A DNA stretch of 64,000 nucleotides from Streptomyces sp. GS7. GTDB taxonomy: Bacteria; Actinomycetota; Actinomycetes; Streptomycetales; Streptomycetaceae. The stretch is from contig NZ_CP047146.1 of NCBI RefSeq assembly GCF_009834125.1, forward strand, positions 7,534,501-7,598,500, in the 5' to 3' direction. Each line of letters opens with the position of its first letter. Position 1 is the first letter of the stretch. The notes below the pieces were generated by a model, which worked only from the letters and a program-made list of their open reading frames with translations, was not told where the DNA came from and searched no databases. Both the position numbers and the translations under genes were made by a program. Of this stretch, positions 23,022 through 33,087 are shown piece by piece.

Positions 23022-25019
23022 TCAGTCGTTGCCGTTGCCCGAGGTCGGCGTCGTCTTCTGGATCTGCAGCAGGAACTCCGCGTTGGACTTGGTCTGCTTC
23101 ATCTTGTCCAGCAGCAGCTCGATGGCCTGCTGCTGGTCCAGCGCGTGCAGCACCCGGCGCAGCTTCCAGACGATGGCCAGCTCGTCGCTGCCCATCAGGA
23201 TCTCTTCCTTGCGGGTGCTGGACGCGTCCACGTCCACCGCCGGGAAGATGCGCTTGTCGGAGAGCTTGCGGTCGAGCTTGAGCTCCAGGTTGCCGGTGCC
23301 CTTGAACTCCTCGAAGATCACCTCGTCCATCCGCGAGCCGGTCTCGACCAGCGCGGTGGCCAGGATGGTCAGCGAACCGCCGTCCTCGATGTTGCGCGCG
23401 GCACCGAAGAAGCGCTTCGGCGGGTAGAGCGCGGTCGAGTCGACACCACCGGACAGGATGCGGCCGGAGGCGGGCGCCGCGAGGTTGTACGCGCGGCCCA
23501 GGCGGGTGATGGAGTCCAGCAGGACGACCACGTCGTGACCCAGCTCGACGAGCCGCTTGGCACGCTCGATGGCCAGCTCGGCGACGGTGGTGTGGTCCTC
23601 GGCCGGGCGGTCGAAGGTCGAGGAGATGACCTCGCCCTTGACCGACCGCTGCATGTCGGTGACCTCTTCGGGACGCTCGTCGACGAGGACGACCATCAGG
23701 TGGCACTCGGGGTTGTTGCGGGTGATCGAGTTGGCGATCGCCTGCATGATCATGGTCTTGCCGGTCTTCGGCGGGGCCACGATCAGCCCTCGCTGGCCCT
23801 TGCCGATCGGGGTGACCAGGTCGATGATCCGGGTCGTCAGCCCGCCCGACTCGCCCTCCAGGCGCAGCCGCTCCTGCGGGTAAAGGGGCGTCAGCTTGCC
23901 GAACTCCGGCCGCTGGCGGCCCTGTTCGGGCGCCATGCTGTTGACGGTGTCGAGCCGCACCAGCGCGTTGAACTTCTCGCGCCGCTCGCCGTCCTTGGGC
24001 TGGCGGACCGCACCGGTGACGTGGTCGCCCTTGCGCAGGCCGTTCTTGCGGACCTGGGCGAGCGAGACGTACACGTCGTTGGGGCCGGGCAGGTAGCCCG
24101 AGGTCCGGATGAACGCGTAGTTGTCGAGGATGTCGAGGATGCCCGCGACCGGGATGAGCACGTCGTCCTCGGCCACCTGCGGCTCAGTCGCGAAGTCCTC
24201 GCGGCCACGGCGGCCACGGCGGTCGCGGTACCGTCCGCGGCGGCCGCGCCGGCCGCCCTCGAAGTCGTCGTCCTCGTCGGGTCGGCGGTCGCGCTGGCGG
24301 CCACCACCGCCCTGGCCGCCGTCGCCGGCGTCGCCCTTGCGGCGGTCACCGCGGTCGCGCTCACGCTGGCGGCGGTCGCCCTTCTGCCCGCGCTCCTGGC
24401 GGTCGCCGCGGTCCTGGCGCTCACCACTCTTGGCGGGCCGGCCCTCGCCGGTCTCCTGCGGAGCCGTCGCGGTCTCGGTCCTGACCTCGGCCTTGACCTC
24501 GGTCTTGACGTCGCCCGCGAGGGCGGTCTCCGGGCTGCCCGCGGCGGCGGTGGCCCGGCGCCGGCGGCGCTCGCCGACCGGCTGCTCGTCGCTGACAGGC
24601 TGGCCCGGGATCTCGATCTGCTGCTGAGCCCCCTTGTCCGCGGCCTTGGCCGTCTTGGCGGGCTTGTCGTCCTTGGCGGCCGACTCGGCACCGTCCTCGC
24701 CCGTGCGGGCCTTGGAGGTCGTACGGCGCTTGGGCTTGGTCTCGGTGTCGGCAGCGGGCGCGTCGGCCTTGGCGGCGGATCCCGAGCCGCCGGCCTGCCT
24801 CTCCTTGATGACCTCGATCAGCTGGCTCTTGCGCATCCGCGCGGTGCCCTTGATACCGAGGCCGGAGGCGACCTGCTGCAGCTCTGCCAGGACCATGCCG
24901 TCAAGGCCGGTGCCGGAACGGCGGCGCCGCGTGGTAGCAGGCGCGGCGGGAGCGTCCGTGGCGGGCGTGGTGGCACTGCCATCGGTGCGCGCGCCCATCA
25001 GATCGGTGGTGTCGCTCAC
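23022..25019 (-). CDS. rho: Transcription termination factor Rho
   Basis: Rho is the hexameric RNA-dependent ATPase that terminates transcription. The 665-residue protein is far longer than the roughly 420-residue E. coli form because of a long insertion, about residues 75-285, between the Rho N-terminal helices and the RNA-binding fold. The insertion is first Lys/Ala/Thr-rich, then Arg/Gly/Asp-rich with an [21 protein letters not shown] stretch. The C-terminal motor has the P-loop [22 protein letters not shown] and [13 protein letters not shown]. The start is a GTG with AAGGA 7 bases upstream. Confidence 0.96.
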   Translation of the reverse strand: MSDTTDLMGARTDGSATTPATDAPAAPATTRRRRSGTGLDGMVLAELQQVASGLGIKGTARMRKSQLIEVIKERQAGGSGSAAKADAPAADTETKPKRRTTSKARTGEDGAESAAKDDKPAKTAKAADKGAQQQIEIPGQPVSDEQPVGERRRRRATAAAGSPETALAGDVKTEVKAEVRTETATAPQETGEGRPAKSGERQDRGDRQERGQKGDRRQRERDRGDRRKGDAGDGGQGGGGRQRDRRPDEDDDFEGGRRGRRGRYRDRRGRRGREDFATEPQVAEDDVLIPVAGILDILDNYAFIRTSGYLPGPNDVYVSLAQVRKNGLRKGDHVTGAVRQPKDGERREKFNALVRLDTVNSMAPEQGRQRPEFGKLTPLYPQERLRLEGESGGLTTRIIDLVTPIGKGQRGLIVAPPKTGKTMIMQAIANSITRNNPECHLMVVLVDERPEEVTDMQRSVKGEVISSTFDRPAEDHTTVAELAIERAKRLVELGHDVVVLLDSITRLGRAYNLAAPASGRILSGGVDSTALYPPKRFFGAARNIEDGGSLTILATALVETGSRMDEVIFEEFKGTGNLELKLDRKLSDKRIFPAVDVDASSTRKEEILMGSDELAIVWKLRRVLHALDQQQAIELLLDKMKQTKSNAEFLLQIQKTTPTSGNGND

Positions 25020-25327
25020 GAAGGGTCCTTCCCTGGAGCGGGCGTCGGCCTGTCTGGCTCGGCGACCGGTTGTGCTGTCCGGCTGGGTCCTCGGGTCTTG
25101 CGGACCGGGCCGGGGCGGTGGTCCCGCCGGATACGGCGGAAGATCAGTTCATGGCTCCGGCGTGAAGATATGCGGTGTGGCTCTGGTTCGTCACGCCGAT
25201 TCCGGAGCGTGCTCACTTCTGCTCAGGCCATTGCTCCAAGCAGTTTGGGAGGCTCCCGGAAGAAAGTGGTCCCGAAGGGGGACACGAAGCACCGCGCCAC
25301 ACTGGCGTCGAGTACTGACTTGAGGTT

Positions 25328-25355
25328 AACACTACCGGATCCAACAAACATTCCC
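25328..25355 (-). promoter_or_regulatory. Possible sigma-R promoter for rho
   Basis: On the coding strand GGGAAT is followed by 19 bases and GTT, within the GGAAT-N18/19-GTT range of sigma-R promoters. It lies about 310 bases upstream of the rho start in the gap after thrB. The resulting leader would be about 300 bases, in which I see no obvious gene. Confidence 0.4.
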
Positions 25356-25393
25356 CCTCTCAAAGACCGGCAATCGTCGATCACTGGTCGTGG

Positions 25394-26311
25394 TCACCCG
25401 GCGAGCGGCAGCACACACGTACCGGCCGCGTCGAGGGTCAGCCGGTTGGCCGCCCACCCCTCTCCCGCCAGCGCCGCGACCTTGTCGGCCGCCGCGTCCT
25501 CGACCAGCGCGAGCACCGTCGGGCCCGCACCGGAGATGACTGCGGGGACGCCGTCCGCGCGCAGTCGGTTCACCAGGGCCACGCTCTCCGGCATCGCGGG
25601 GGCGCGGTAGTCCTGGTGAAGTCGGTCCTCGGTCGCGGCCAGCAGCAGCTCGGGGCGCCTGGTCAGGGCCTCGACGAGCAGTGCGGCGCGGCCGGCGTTC
25701 ACCGCGGCGTCCACGTGCGGGACGGTGCGCGGCAGCAGTCCACGGGCGGTCTCGGTGAGCACCGGCTTGCCGGGCACGAAGACCACCGGAACGATGGAAT
25801 CGGCGGGATCCATCCGGATCGCGCGAGCGGTTCCGGTGTCCATCCAGGCGAGCGTGAAGCCGCCGAGCAGGCAGGCGGCGACGTTGTCGGGGTGCCCCTC
25901 GATCTCGTTGGCCAGTTCCAGCAGCGCGGCGTCGTCGAGCTTCTGCTCGCCGCCTATGGTCACGGCGCGGGCGGCGACGATTCCGGCGCAGATGGCGGCC
26001 GATGAGGAGCCCAGGCCGCGGCCGTGCGGAATGCGGTTGGCGCAGACGATTTCCAGGCCGCGCGGCTGCCCGCCGAGCAGGTCGAAGGCGGTGCGCAGGG
26101 ACCGTACGAGCAGGTGGCTCTCGTCGCGCGGAAGGGTGTCGGCCCCCTCACCGGCGATGTCGACGTGCAGCCCGGAGTCGGCGACACGCACCACGACATC
26201 GTCGTACAGGCCCAGGGAAAGACCCAGGGCATCGAAGCCGGGACCGAGATTGGCGCTGGTAGCGGGGGTGCGCACCCGGACGGCGGCGGCGCGGAACGCG
26301 GGACCGGCCAT
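25394..26311 (-). CDS. thrB: Homoserine kinase
   Basis: ThrB phosphorylates homoserine with ATP for threonine synthesis. The 305-residue GHMP-family kinase has the N-terminal VRTPATSANLGPGFD motif, the ATP loop PHGRGLGSSSAAI and a C-terminal ISGAGPTVLAL. The ATG at 26311 is about 12 bases from an AAGGAG, longer than ideal, but nothing better precedes the conserved start. It lies 328 bases after thrC, and two hairpins occupy that gap. Confidence 0.95.
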   Translation of the reverse strand: MAGPAFRAAAVRVRTPATSANLGPGFDALGLSLGLYDDVVVRVADSGLHVDIAGEGADTLPRDESHLLVRSLRTAFDLLGGQPRGLEIVCANRIPHGRGLGSSSAAICAGIVAARAVTIGGEQKLDDAALLELANEIEGHPDNVAACLLGGFTLAWMDTGTARAIRMDPADSIVPVVFVPGKPVLTETARGLLPRTVPHVDAAVNAGRAALLVEALTRRPELLLAATEDRLHQDYRAPAMPESVALVNRLRADGVPAVISGAGPTVLALVEDAAADKVAALAGEGWAANRLTLDAAGTCVLPLAG

Positions 26312-26493
26312 CGCTCGATGACTCTCCTTGATTGATGCTGCGGTACTGCCCCCGAGCACAGCGCCGCGGCACCGAGGTGCCCGGACGGCTCGTGGGGTCT
26401 GTTCTGACCTGCCCTGCACGCCACTGCGTTATGCCGTGGGGAGGGGAGTTGGGTGCCAGCCTATCGAAGGAAGGTTCTGTCGCGACATAGGGC

Positions 26494-26534
26494 GCACAGG
26501 AGGCGCACGATGCGTGTCGCGCGCCTTCCTGTGC
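26494..26534 (-). other. Bulged stem-loop upstream of thrB
   Basis: GCACAGGAGGCGC (26494-26506) pairs with GCGCCTTCCTGTGC (26521-26534), with a single bulged T, around a 14-base loop. It lies between the thrC terminator-like hairpin and the thrB start. It could be a second terminator arm or a leader structure. Confidence 0.45.
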
Positions 26535-26577
26535 CCCTGGCCTGGCTTTGCAGGCTTTGCGCAATTTGCTGCACGGC

Positions 26578-26608
26578 GGATGACGGGGGGCCGGCCGCCC
26601 CGTCATCC
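26578..26608 (-). terminator. Hairpin after thrC
   Basis: GGATGACGGGG pairs perfectly with CCCCGTCATCC (11 bp) around a GC-rich loop, 32-62 bases after the thrC stop. It suggests that much of the hom-thrC transcript ends here and that thrB may have its own promoter. Confidence 0.6.
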
Positions 26609-26639
26609 CCTGCCGTACGCGCAGGTCACGGAGGTCCGG

Positions 26640-27725
26640 TCAGCCGAGTCCGAGCCGCTCGGCGGCGGCGTCCGCGTCGATCGGGACGGTGACCGGCTGC
26701 GGCGCTCCGGCGACCGCCCAGTCCGGGTCCTTGAGGCCGTTGCCGGTGACCGTGCAGACGATCCGCTGGCCGGGGTCGACCCTGCCCTCTTCGGCGGCCT
26801 TGAGCAGACCGGCGACCGAGGCGGCCGACGCGGGCTCCACGAAGACGCCCTCCTGCGCGGCCAACAGGCGGTAGGCCGCGAGGATTTGACGGTCCGTCAC
26901 ATCCTCGATGAGGCCGCCGGACTCGTCCCGGGCGCGCTCCGCGAACTCCCATGAGGCGGGGTTGCCGATGCGGATCGCGGTGGCGATGGTGTGCGGGTCC
27001 TTGACGACCTCACCGCGCACGATCGGGGCGCTGCCGGACGCCTGGAAGCCCCACATCCGCGGGGTGTGCGAGGCGATGCCGTCGGCCGCGTACTCCTGGT
27101 AGCCCTTCCAGTAGGCCGTGATGTTGCCGGCGTTGCCGACGGGCAGCACGTGGATGTCCGGGGCGTCGTCGAGCATGTCGACGATCTCGAAGGCGGCGGT
27201 CTTCTGGCCCTCGATGCGTACCGGGTTGACGGAGTTCACAAGTGCGACCGGGTACTTCTCCGAGAGGCCCCGGGCCAGCGTCAGGCAGTCGTCGAAATTT
27301 CCGTCGACCTGGAGGATCTTGGCGCCGTGCACGAGGGCCTGGCCCATCTTGCCGAGCGCGATCTTGCCCTGCGGGACCAGCACCGCGCAGACCATGCCGG
27401 CCCGGACCGCGTAGGCGGCGGCCGAGGCGGAGGTGTTGCCGGTGGAGGCGCAGATGACCGCCTTGGCGCCCTCCTCCTTGGCGCGGGTGATGGCCATCGT
27501 CATCCCGCGGTCCTTGAACGAGCCCGTGGGGTTGGCGCCCTCGACCTTGAGGTGCACCTCGCAGCCGGTGCGCTCGGACAGCACCTGGGCCGGCACGAGA
27601 GGCGTGCCGCCCTCCCGGAGGGTGACGATCTCGGTCGTGTCGCTGACCGGAAGCCGGTCGCGGTATTCCTCGATGATTCCGCGCCACTGACGGCTGGTGG
27701 TGGTCACGGTGGAATTGGCAGACAT
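26640..27725 (-). CDS. thrC: Threonine synthase
   Basis: ThrC converts O-phosphohomoserine to threonine using PLP. The 361-residue protein has the PLP-lysine region [25 protein letters not shown] and the glycine-rich [12 protein letters not shown]. The length is typical of the short, bacterial type. An ATG start with AAGGA is clear, and the gene begins 8 bases after hom ends, indicating co-transcription. Confidence 0.96.
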   Translation of the reverse strand: MSANSTVTTTSRQWRGIIEEYRDRLPVSDTTEIVTLREGGTPLVPAQVLSERTGCEVHLKVEGANPTGSFKDRGMTMAITRAKEEGAKAVICASTGNTSASAAAYAVRAGMVCAVLVPQGKIALGKMGQALVHGAKILQVDGNFDDCLTLARGLSEKYPVALVNSVNPVRIEGQKTAAFEIVDMLDDAPDIHVLPVGNAGNITAYWKGYQEYAADGIASHTPRMWGFQASGSAPIVRGEVVKDPHTIATAIRIGNPASWEFAERARDESGGLIEDVTDRQILAAYRLLAAQEGVFVEPASAASVAGLLKAAEEGRVDPGQRIVCTVTGNGLKDPDWAVAGAPQPVTVPIDADAAAERLGLG

Positions 27726-27733
27726 GGGTTCCT

Positions 27734-29029
27734 TTACTCCCCTTCGACCCGCATGATGCTGACGACACCGCGGACGGTGTCCAGCTCGCGCAGTGCCGCG
27801 ACCGTCGACGACAGGGCCGCGTCGGTCGCTCGGTGGGTGACGACGACGAGGTCCGCTTCGCCGTCCTTACCCTGCTGACGGACCGTATCGATCGATACGC
27901 CGTGTTCGGCGAAAACCGTCGCTACCTGCGCGAGAACGCCGGGTTTGTCGGCCACGTCGAGACTGATGTGGTAACGGGTGACGACCTCGCCCATGGGGCT
28001 CACCGGCAGCGCGGTGTACGCGGACTCCCCCGGCCCGGTGGCACCGGCGAGCTTGTTGCGGCAGACCGCGACGAGGTCGCCGAGGACCGCGGAGGCGGTC
28101 GGCGAACCGCCCGCGCCCGGCCCGTAGAACATCAGCCGGCCGGCCGCGTCGGCCTCCACGAACACCGCGTTGTACGCCTCGCGCACGGACGCCAGCGGAT
28201 GCGTCAGCGGGATCATCGCAGGGTGCACCCGCGCGGTCACCGACGCGCCGTCCGCCGCCCGCTCGCAGATGGCCAGCAGCTTGACGGTGCAGCCCATGCG
28301 CTTGGCGGAGGCGATGTCGGCCGCGGTGACCTCGGTCAGCCCCTCGCGGTGCACGTCGTCGATGGTGACCCGGGTGTGGAAGGCGATCCCGGCGAGGATC
28401 GCGGCCTTGGCGGCGGCGTCGAAGCCCTCGACGTCGGCGGTCGGGTCGGCCTCGGCGTAGCCCAGCGCGGTCGCCTCGTCCAGCGCCTCGCTGTAGCCGG
28501 CGCCGGTCGAATCCATCTTGTCGAGGATGAAGTTGGTGGTGCCGTTGACGATGCCCAGGACGCGGTTGACCTTGTCACCGGCCAGCGACTCGCGCAGCGG
28601 GCGCACCAGCGGGATCGCACCGGCGACCGCCGCCTCGTAGTACAGGTCGGCGTTGTGCTTCTCGGCCGCCGCGTGCAGCGCGGCGCCATCGGCCGCCACC
28701 AGCGCCTTGTTGGCCGAAACCACACTGGCGCCGTGCTCGAAAGCGGTGGTGATCAGCCCGCGGGCGGGCTCGATCCCGCCGATCACCTCGATGACGACGT
28801 CGATGTCGCCCCGCTTGACGAGCGCGGTCGCGTCGGTGGTGATCAGCTCGGCCGGGATGCCGTCGCGCACCTTCTCGGGGCGGCGGACGGCGATCCCGGC
28901 GAGCTCCACGGGCGCACCGATGCGGGCCGTGAGGTCGTCGGCGTGCGTCGTCATGATGCGCGCCACCTCTGAGCCGACCACACCACAGCCCAGCAGCGCC
29001 ACCTTCAGCGGACGCGTACGCATCATTCG
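27734..29029 (-). CDS. hom: Homoserine dehydrogenase
   Basis: Hom reduces aspartate semialdehyde to homoserine, the branch to threonine and methionine. The 431-residue protein has the N-terminal Rossmann motif [11 protein letters not shown], the catalytic [13 protein letters not shown] and the [17 protein letters not shown] signature. A C-terminal ACT domain ([17 protein letters not shown]) is the usual site of threonine feedback. Two adjacent ATG codons (29029 and 29026) follow GAGG; the second has better spacing and the choice changes only one residue. Confidence 0.96.
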   Translation of the reverse strand, partial: RMMRTRPLKVALLGCGVVGSEVARIMTTHADDLTARIGAPVELAGIAVRRPEKVRDGIPAELITTDATALVKRGDIDVVIEVIGGIEPARGLITTAFEHGASVVSANKALVAADGAALHAAAEKHNADLYYEAAVAGAIPLVRPLRESLAGDKVNRVLGIVNGTTNFILDKMDSTGAGYSEALDEATALGYAEADPTADVEGFDAAAKAAILAGIAFHTRVTIDDVHREGLTEVTAADIASAKRMGCTVKLLAICERAADGASVTARVHPAMIPLTHPLASVREAYNAVFVEADAAGRLMFYGPGAGGSPTASAVLGDLVAVCRNKLAGATGPGESAYTALPVSPMGEVVTRYHISLDVADKPGVLAQVATVFAEHGVSIDTVRQQGKDGEADLVVVTHRATDAALSSTVAALRELDTVRGVVSIMRVEGE

Positions 29030-29165
29030 ACCTCGTCTTTTCTTCGATCCAGCGGTTTTCATGCTTGGTCATGCACCAGTCTCACGCACCGGACGGCTCT
29101 TTCCGTCGTTGGTCCGGATACCGAGACATTTATTTCATCCGGGGCCCGGTCCCGGCGATCCGCCC

Positions 29166-30557
29166 CTACCCGACGTCCAGCCGCAGGAGATCTTCCTCCG
29201 TCTCCCGCCGGACGATCACCCGCGCCGCACCGTCCTTGACGGCCACGACCGGGGGCCGCAGCGCGTGGTTGTAGTTGCTCGCCATGGAGCGGCAGTACGC
29301 ACCCGTGGCCGGCACCGCGAGCAGGTCCCCGGGCGCCACGTCACCGGGCAGGAAGGCGTCGCGTACGACGATGTCGCCGCTCTCGCAGTGCTTGCCGACG
29401 ACCCGGGACAGCATCGGCTCGGCGTCCGACGAGCGGGACACCAGCGCCACGCTGTACTCCGCGTCGTAGAGCGCCGTACGGATGTTGTCGGACATCCCGC
29501 CGTCCACGGACACATACGTCCGCAGCCCTTCGAGCTCCTTGACCGTGCCGACCTCGTAGAGCGTGAACGCCGTCGGCCCGATGATCGCCCGCCCCGGCTC
29601 GACCGACAGCCGCGGCACCCGCAGCCCGGCGGCCTCGCACTCGCGGGTCACGATGTCGCCCAGCGCCCTGGCGATCTCGTGCGGCTCGCGGGGGTCGTCG
29701 TCGGAGGTGTACGCGATCCCGAGCCCGCCGCCGAGGTCGATCTCCGGCAGCTCGACGCCGTGCTCGTCGCGCACCTCGGCGAGCAGCTGGACGACGCGGC
29801 GGGCGGAGACCTCGAAACCGGCCATGTCGAAGATCTGCGACCCGATGTGGCTGTGGATCCCGATGAGTTCGAGGCCGTCCAGCTTCAGCGCGCGGCGCAC
29901 CGCCTCGGCGGCCTGGCCGCCGGCGAGCGCGATGCCGAACTTCTGGTCCTCGTGCGCGGTGGCGATGAACTCGTGCGTGTGCGCCTCGACGCCGACGGTC
30001 ACGCGGATCTGCACCGGCTGCCGCTTGCCGAGCTTCTCGGCGATGTGCGCGACCCGCACGATCTCCTGGAAGGAGTCGAGCACGATCCGGCCCACCCCCG
30101 CCTCGACGGCCCGGGTGATCTCCTCGGTGCTCTTGTTGTTGCCGTGCAGCGCGATCCGCTCGGCGGGCATCCCGGCGGCCAGCGCCGTTGCCAGCTCGCC
30201 GCCGGAGCAAACGTCGAGATTCAGCCCTTCTTCGTTCAGCCATCGCACGATGGCCCGGGAGAGGAACGCCTTGCCCGCGTAGAACACGTCGGCGTCCGCC
30301 CCGAACGCGTCCTTCCAGGCCCGGCAGCGCGCCCGGAAGTCCTCCTCGTCCAGGAAGTACGCCGGCGTGCCGAACTCCTCGGCGAGCGCGGTCACGGCCA
30401 GCCCGCCGACGGTGACCACACCGTCGGCGTCGCGCCGGACGGTACGGGACCAGACCTGCGGGTCAAGGGTGTTGAGGTCGGCGGGCGGCCCGGCGTAGTG
30501 CCCTTCAGGCAGGACGTCGCCATGCCGGGGCCCAGCAGGATGCGCGGAACGACTCAT
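29166..30557 (-). CDS. lysA: Diaminopimelate decarboxylase
   Basis: LysA decarboxylates meso-diaminopimelate to lysine. The 463-residue PLP enzyme of the alanine-racemase-like fold has the PLP lysine in [12 protein letters not shown], the glycine-rich [12 protein letters not shown] and the substrate-binding [11 protein letters not shown]. The first 40 residues are a divergent N-terminal extension. It lies between nrtL and hom, linking lysine and threonine synthesis. Confidence 0.96.
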   Translation of the reverse strand: MSRSAHPAGPRHGDVLPEGHYAGPPADLNTLDPQVWSRTVRRDADGVVTVGGLAVTALAEEFGTPAYFLDEEDFRARCRAWKDAFGADADVFYAGKAFLSRAIVRWLNEEGLNLDVCSGGELATALAAGMPAERIALHGNNKSTEEITRAVEAGVGRIVLDSFQEIVRVAHIAEKLGKRQPVQIRVTVGVEAHTHEFIATAHEDQKFGIALAGGQAAEAVRRALKLDGLELIGIHSHIGSQIFDMAGFEVSARRVVQLLAEVRDEHGVELPEIDLGGGLGIAYTSDDDPREPHEIARALGDIVTRECEAAGLRVPRLSVEPGRAIIGPTAFTLYEVGTVKELEGLRTYVSVDGGMSDNIRTALYDAEYSVALVSRSSDAEPMLSRVVGKHCESGDIVVRDAFLPGDVAPGDLLAVPATGAYCRSMASNYNHALRPPVVAVKDGAARVIVRRETEEDLLRLDVG

Positions 30558-30646
30558 AACGGAACGATCCCCTCAAAATCTTTCAGAGGTAGTCATCAGG
30601 GGTGCGCGAAGGCAGTAGGACGGATCCATCAGGCGCCTCACACACA

Positions 30647-32020
30647 TCAGACGTATTCAGGAGCAGAGATGCCGAGCAGGCGCAGGCCGTTCCCCAGCAC
30701 CGTCCCCGCGGCCTCGGCAAGAGCCAGTCGGGCACGGTGCACGGCCGAGGGTTTCTCCTCGCCGACGGGCAGCGGCGGAAGTTCCTCCCGGCACCGGAGC
30801 CAGGCGTCCGCGGTCGCCTCCAGATGCCGCACCAGCCGATCCGGCGCCCCCAGCCGCAGAGCGCTCTCCGTGGCCGACGGGTACGTCGCCAGGCACGTCT
30901 GCAGGGCCTGAAGGGTCCGCGACGACCGCCCGCCCGCGGGCCCCTGCGGATCACGCGGATGATACGGATCAAGCGGACGCCCGGACTCCACCGGGCCGTC
31001 CCCGGCCGTCATCACCTCGCCGGGCTCACCCGCGAACCCCAGCTCGCGCGCGCCCCGCACCATCGCCCGGGTCCGGGCGTACGCGTACTGCACCCGGAAC
31101 CGCGGATTCTCCTCCCGCTGCACCGGCCGCTCCGGCACCCGCACCGGATCCTGCGCCGCCGGCCGCAGCAGCACCCAGCGCGCCTCGTCCGAACCGAGCC
31201 GCGCCACGAGCCCGGCCAGCTCGGCACGGGCGGAAGCCGAGGACGAGACGGAGGTGGAAGCGGAAGCGGAAGGTGAAGCAGAGGATGAGACCGCGACGGG
31301 AGCGTGGCCGTGGACGTCGGCGAGCGCGACGGTGGAACCCGAGGCAGTGGAATGCGAGGCAACGGCGGCAACCGCGGCGACCGCGGACTCCGATCTGGCC
31401 CCAGAAGAACCAGAAGCAGAAAGGCAGTTGACGAAATCCGCACCCTCACCGACCAGCCCGTCATCGAGGCACGCGACGTGGTCGCCGCGGCCGGCCGCCC
31501 GGCCGGCGCCACCCGCTCCGATCCGCGCCAGCACCTCGGCCACGACCAGCCCGCGCGCGCCACCGCCCACCGAGGCCGCCACAGGGCCCGAAGCCCCACT
31601 CCCCTGCCCGCCCCCGGAAGCACCCGCCTTCGCGGAATCGCTCGCCTTCCCGGAGTCACTCGGCTCCCCGGAAGCACTCGGCTCCCCATACGCGTCCCCA
31701 CGCGCCAGTACGTCCCGTACGAGCCCGGCCAGCGCCCCGTCCCCCAGCGTGAAATTCAGGAAACCGGGTCCCGCGATATCGACCCGGGCGATCCCCGCAC
31801 TGCCCGCCAGCCGCTTCCGCAGAATCTCGGCCACCTCCCGGGCCGGCCGGCCCGCGGGCCCGGCCAGCTGCAACGCGATGTTGGAGGCGTAGTCCCCACA
31901 CCCGGGCCGCGGCGGCGGCTGCACCACGATCCGCGCCGGTACGGCCACGGAGAGCTCCCGCTCCTCAACGGCACCACGCACGGAGCGCAGGACGGTACGG
32001 GAGAGCTCGGCGGGTGTCAC
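30647..32020 (-). CDS. nrtL: ArgS-related anticodon-binding protein NrtL
   Basis: This 457-residue protein keeps the two outer domains of arginyl-tRNA synthetase. The N-terminal domain has PPRPGCGDYASNIALQLA. The C-terminal DALR anticodon-binding domain has QYAYARTRAMVRG and SAVHRARLALAEAAGTVLG. The catalytic Rossmann core, with HIGH and KMSK motifs, is missing. In its place (about residues 125-285) is Ser/Ala/Gly-rich sequence containing a serine/alanine run. It cannot charge tRNA alone and may bind tRNA. The GTG at 32020 has no ribosome site and is probably leaderless, with TACGCT 6 bases upstream. It is the first gene before lysA. Confidence 0.85.
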   Translation of the reverse strand: MTPAELSRTVLRSVRGAVEERELSVAVPARIVVQPPPRPGCGDYASNIALQLAGPAGRPAREVAEILRKRLAGSAGIARVDIAGPGFLNFTLGDGALAGLVRDVLARGDAYGEPSASGEPSDSGKASDSAKAGASGGGQGSGASGPVAASVGGGARGLVVAEVLARIGAGGAGRAAGRGDHVACLDDGLVGEGADFVNCLSASGSSGARSESAVAAVAAVASHSTASGSTVALADVHGHAPVAVSSSASPSASASTSVSSSASARAELAGLVARLGSDEARWVLLRPAAQDPVRVPERPVQREENPRFRVQYAYARTRAMVRGARELGFAGEPGEVMTAGDGPVESGRPLDPYHPRDPQGPAGGRSSRTLQALQTCLATYPSATESALRLGAPDRLVRHLEATADAWLRCREELPPLPVGEEKPSAVHRARLALAEAAGTVLGNGLRLLGISAPEYV

Positions 32021-32026
32021 AGGACA

Positions 32027-32032
32027 AGCGTA
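32027..32032 (-). promoter_or_regulatory. -10 box for leaderless nrtL transcript
   Basis: TACGCT (TAnnnT) lies exactly 6 bases before the GTG start, the spacing expected when transcription starts at the initiation codon. No Shine-Dalgarno sequence is present. Confidence 0.5.
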
Positions 32033-32125
32033 TGGGAGAAGGGGGGCGTCCATGCGACCCGGTTTCGCCCTGTGGACACCCGGCGACATCCGGCCCGCCC
32101 CGCCCCGGCCCCTCGCCCCGCCGCC

Positions 32126-32671
32126 TCAGCCCGCCGGTCGCCCCCCGGCCCCGGATTCCCCACCGCTCTCGACAGCGCTCTCGACCCCGTCCCCCACGGC
32201 GTTCCCCTGGGTACCGTCGGCGGCCGTCATGCCGCCCCCCGCCGCCTCGCGCCCGCCCTCGGCCTCCCCGCCCTCGGCACCGCGCTCCCGCTGCCGCCCC
32301 TCACGGACCAGCAGCCCGACCGTACGCACCAGCTCCGTCGGCTCGAACGGCTTCGCCAGAAAGGCGTCGATCCCCACCGACTCGCCGTTGTCCACCTCGC
32401 CCTGGGTGCACGCGCTGACGATGGCGATCGGGATGTCCCAGGTCCGCGGGTCGGAACGCAGTCGCGCGGCGGTGTGCAGGCCATTGAGCCGCGGCATCAC
32501 CACGTCGAGGGTCACCACATCCGGTCTTACGTGGTGCACGACGTCCAGACATTCGGCACCATCAGCCGCGGTCACGACCTCGAAGCCCTCCAGCTCAAGG
32601 TTGACCCTGATCAACTGCCGGATCACCTTGTTGTCGTCCACGACAAGGATCCGACCGGACAAGCCAGGCAC
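32126..32671 (-). CDS. Stand-alone receiver-domain response regulator
   Basis: This 181-residue protein has one CheY-like receiver domain (residues 5-125) with ILVVDDNK, the phosphoacceptor Asp in VVTLDVVMPRLNG and the Lys in FLAKPFEP. A roughly 55-residue tail rich in Gly, Glu, Ala and Ser follows. There is no output domain and no kinase nearby, so it probably works by protein contact or in a phosphorelay. The GTG at 32671 lacks a ribosome site but has TAGTCT 6 bases upstream, suggesting a leaderless message. It is co-oriented with nrtL and lysA. Confidence 0.88.
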   Translation of the reverse strand: MPGLSGRILVVDDNKVIRQLIRVNLELEGFEVVTAADGAECLDVVHHVRPDVVTLDVVMPRLNGLHTAARLRSDPRTWDIPIAIVSACTQGEVDNGESVGIDAFLAKPFEPTELVRTVGLLVREGRQRERGAEGGEAEGGREAAGGGMTAADGTQGNAVGDGVESAVESGGESGAGGRPAG

Positions 32672-32677
32672 ACGATG

Positions 32678-32683
32678 AGACTA
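32678..32683 (-). promoter_or_regulatory. -10 box for leaderless response-regulator transcript
   Basis: TAGTCT lies 6 bases before the GTG start codon, as for nrtL. No ribosome site is visible. Confidence 0.5.
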
Positions 32684-32883
32684 GGGGCCCACCTGCGGCT
32701 GCGTCCCGGTTTTGCCCACTTCCGCCCCCGTGCGGGGGACCTTTCCACGAGCACCGCCGGCACACCCGCCCCATGCGCTAAAAGCACCCTTCCCTCACCA
32801 TCCGCCCACTCCCAAAACCCTGTTCATGAACACCCCATCAGAGCTGGTAGGGTTCTACCCGTCGCCGCAAGAACAGCGGCAAC

Positions 32884-32955
32884 GCCCCCGTAGCTCAGGG
32901 GATAGAGCAACGGCCTCCGGAGCCGTGTGCGCAGGTTCGAATCCTGCCGGGGGCA
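32884..32955 (+). tRNA. tRNA-Arg(CCG)
   Basis: The 72-base gene folds into a full cloverleaf: acceptor GCCCCCG/CGGGGGC, D-stem GCTC/GAGC, anticodon stem ACGGC/GCCGT with loop CTCCGGA (anticodon CCG), and T-stem GCAGG/CCTGC with TTCGAAT. The discriminator is A and CCA is not encoded. It reads CGG codons. tRNA-Arg genes are frequent integration sites for actinomycete elements, but no integrase or duplicated 3' end is present in this window. Confidence 0.95.
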
Positions 32956-33007
32956 CTCGCCAGTCAGTCAGCAGGAATCAGCTCTGACCAGGACGAGCGC
33001 CGACATG

Positions 33008-33047
33008 AAAGAGCGGGAGTCAGTCTCACTGACTCCCGCTCTTTTTT
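33008..33047 (+). terminator. Intrinsic terminator after tRNA-Arg
   Basis: GAGCGGGAGTCAGT (33011-33024) pairs perfectly with ACTGACTCCCGCTC (33028-33041) around CTC. It is extended by AAA/TTT and followed by TTTTTT. This is the only hairpin in the window with a classic T-run. Confidence 0.9.
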
Positions 33048-33087
33048 ACTGCCTCTCACTGATCGCGACACACCTCCGGCGCACTCC

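Noticed and set aside
29030..29165. Attenuator with a Thr- or Lys-rich leader peptide before hom
   Set aside because: No short frame with repeated Thr, Ile or Lys codons followed by alternative hairpins is visible.
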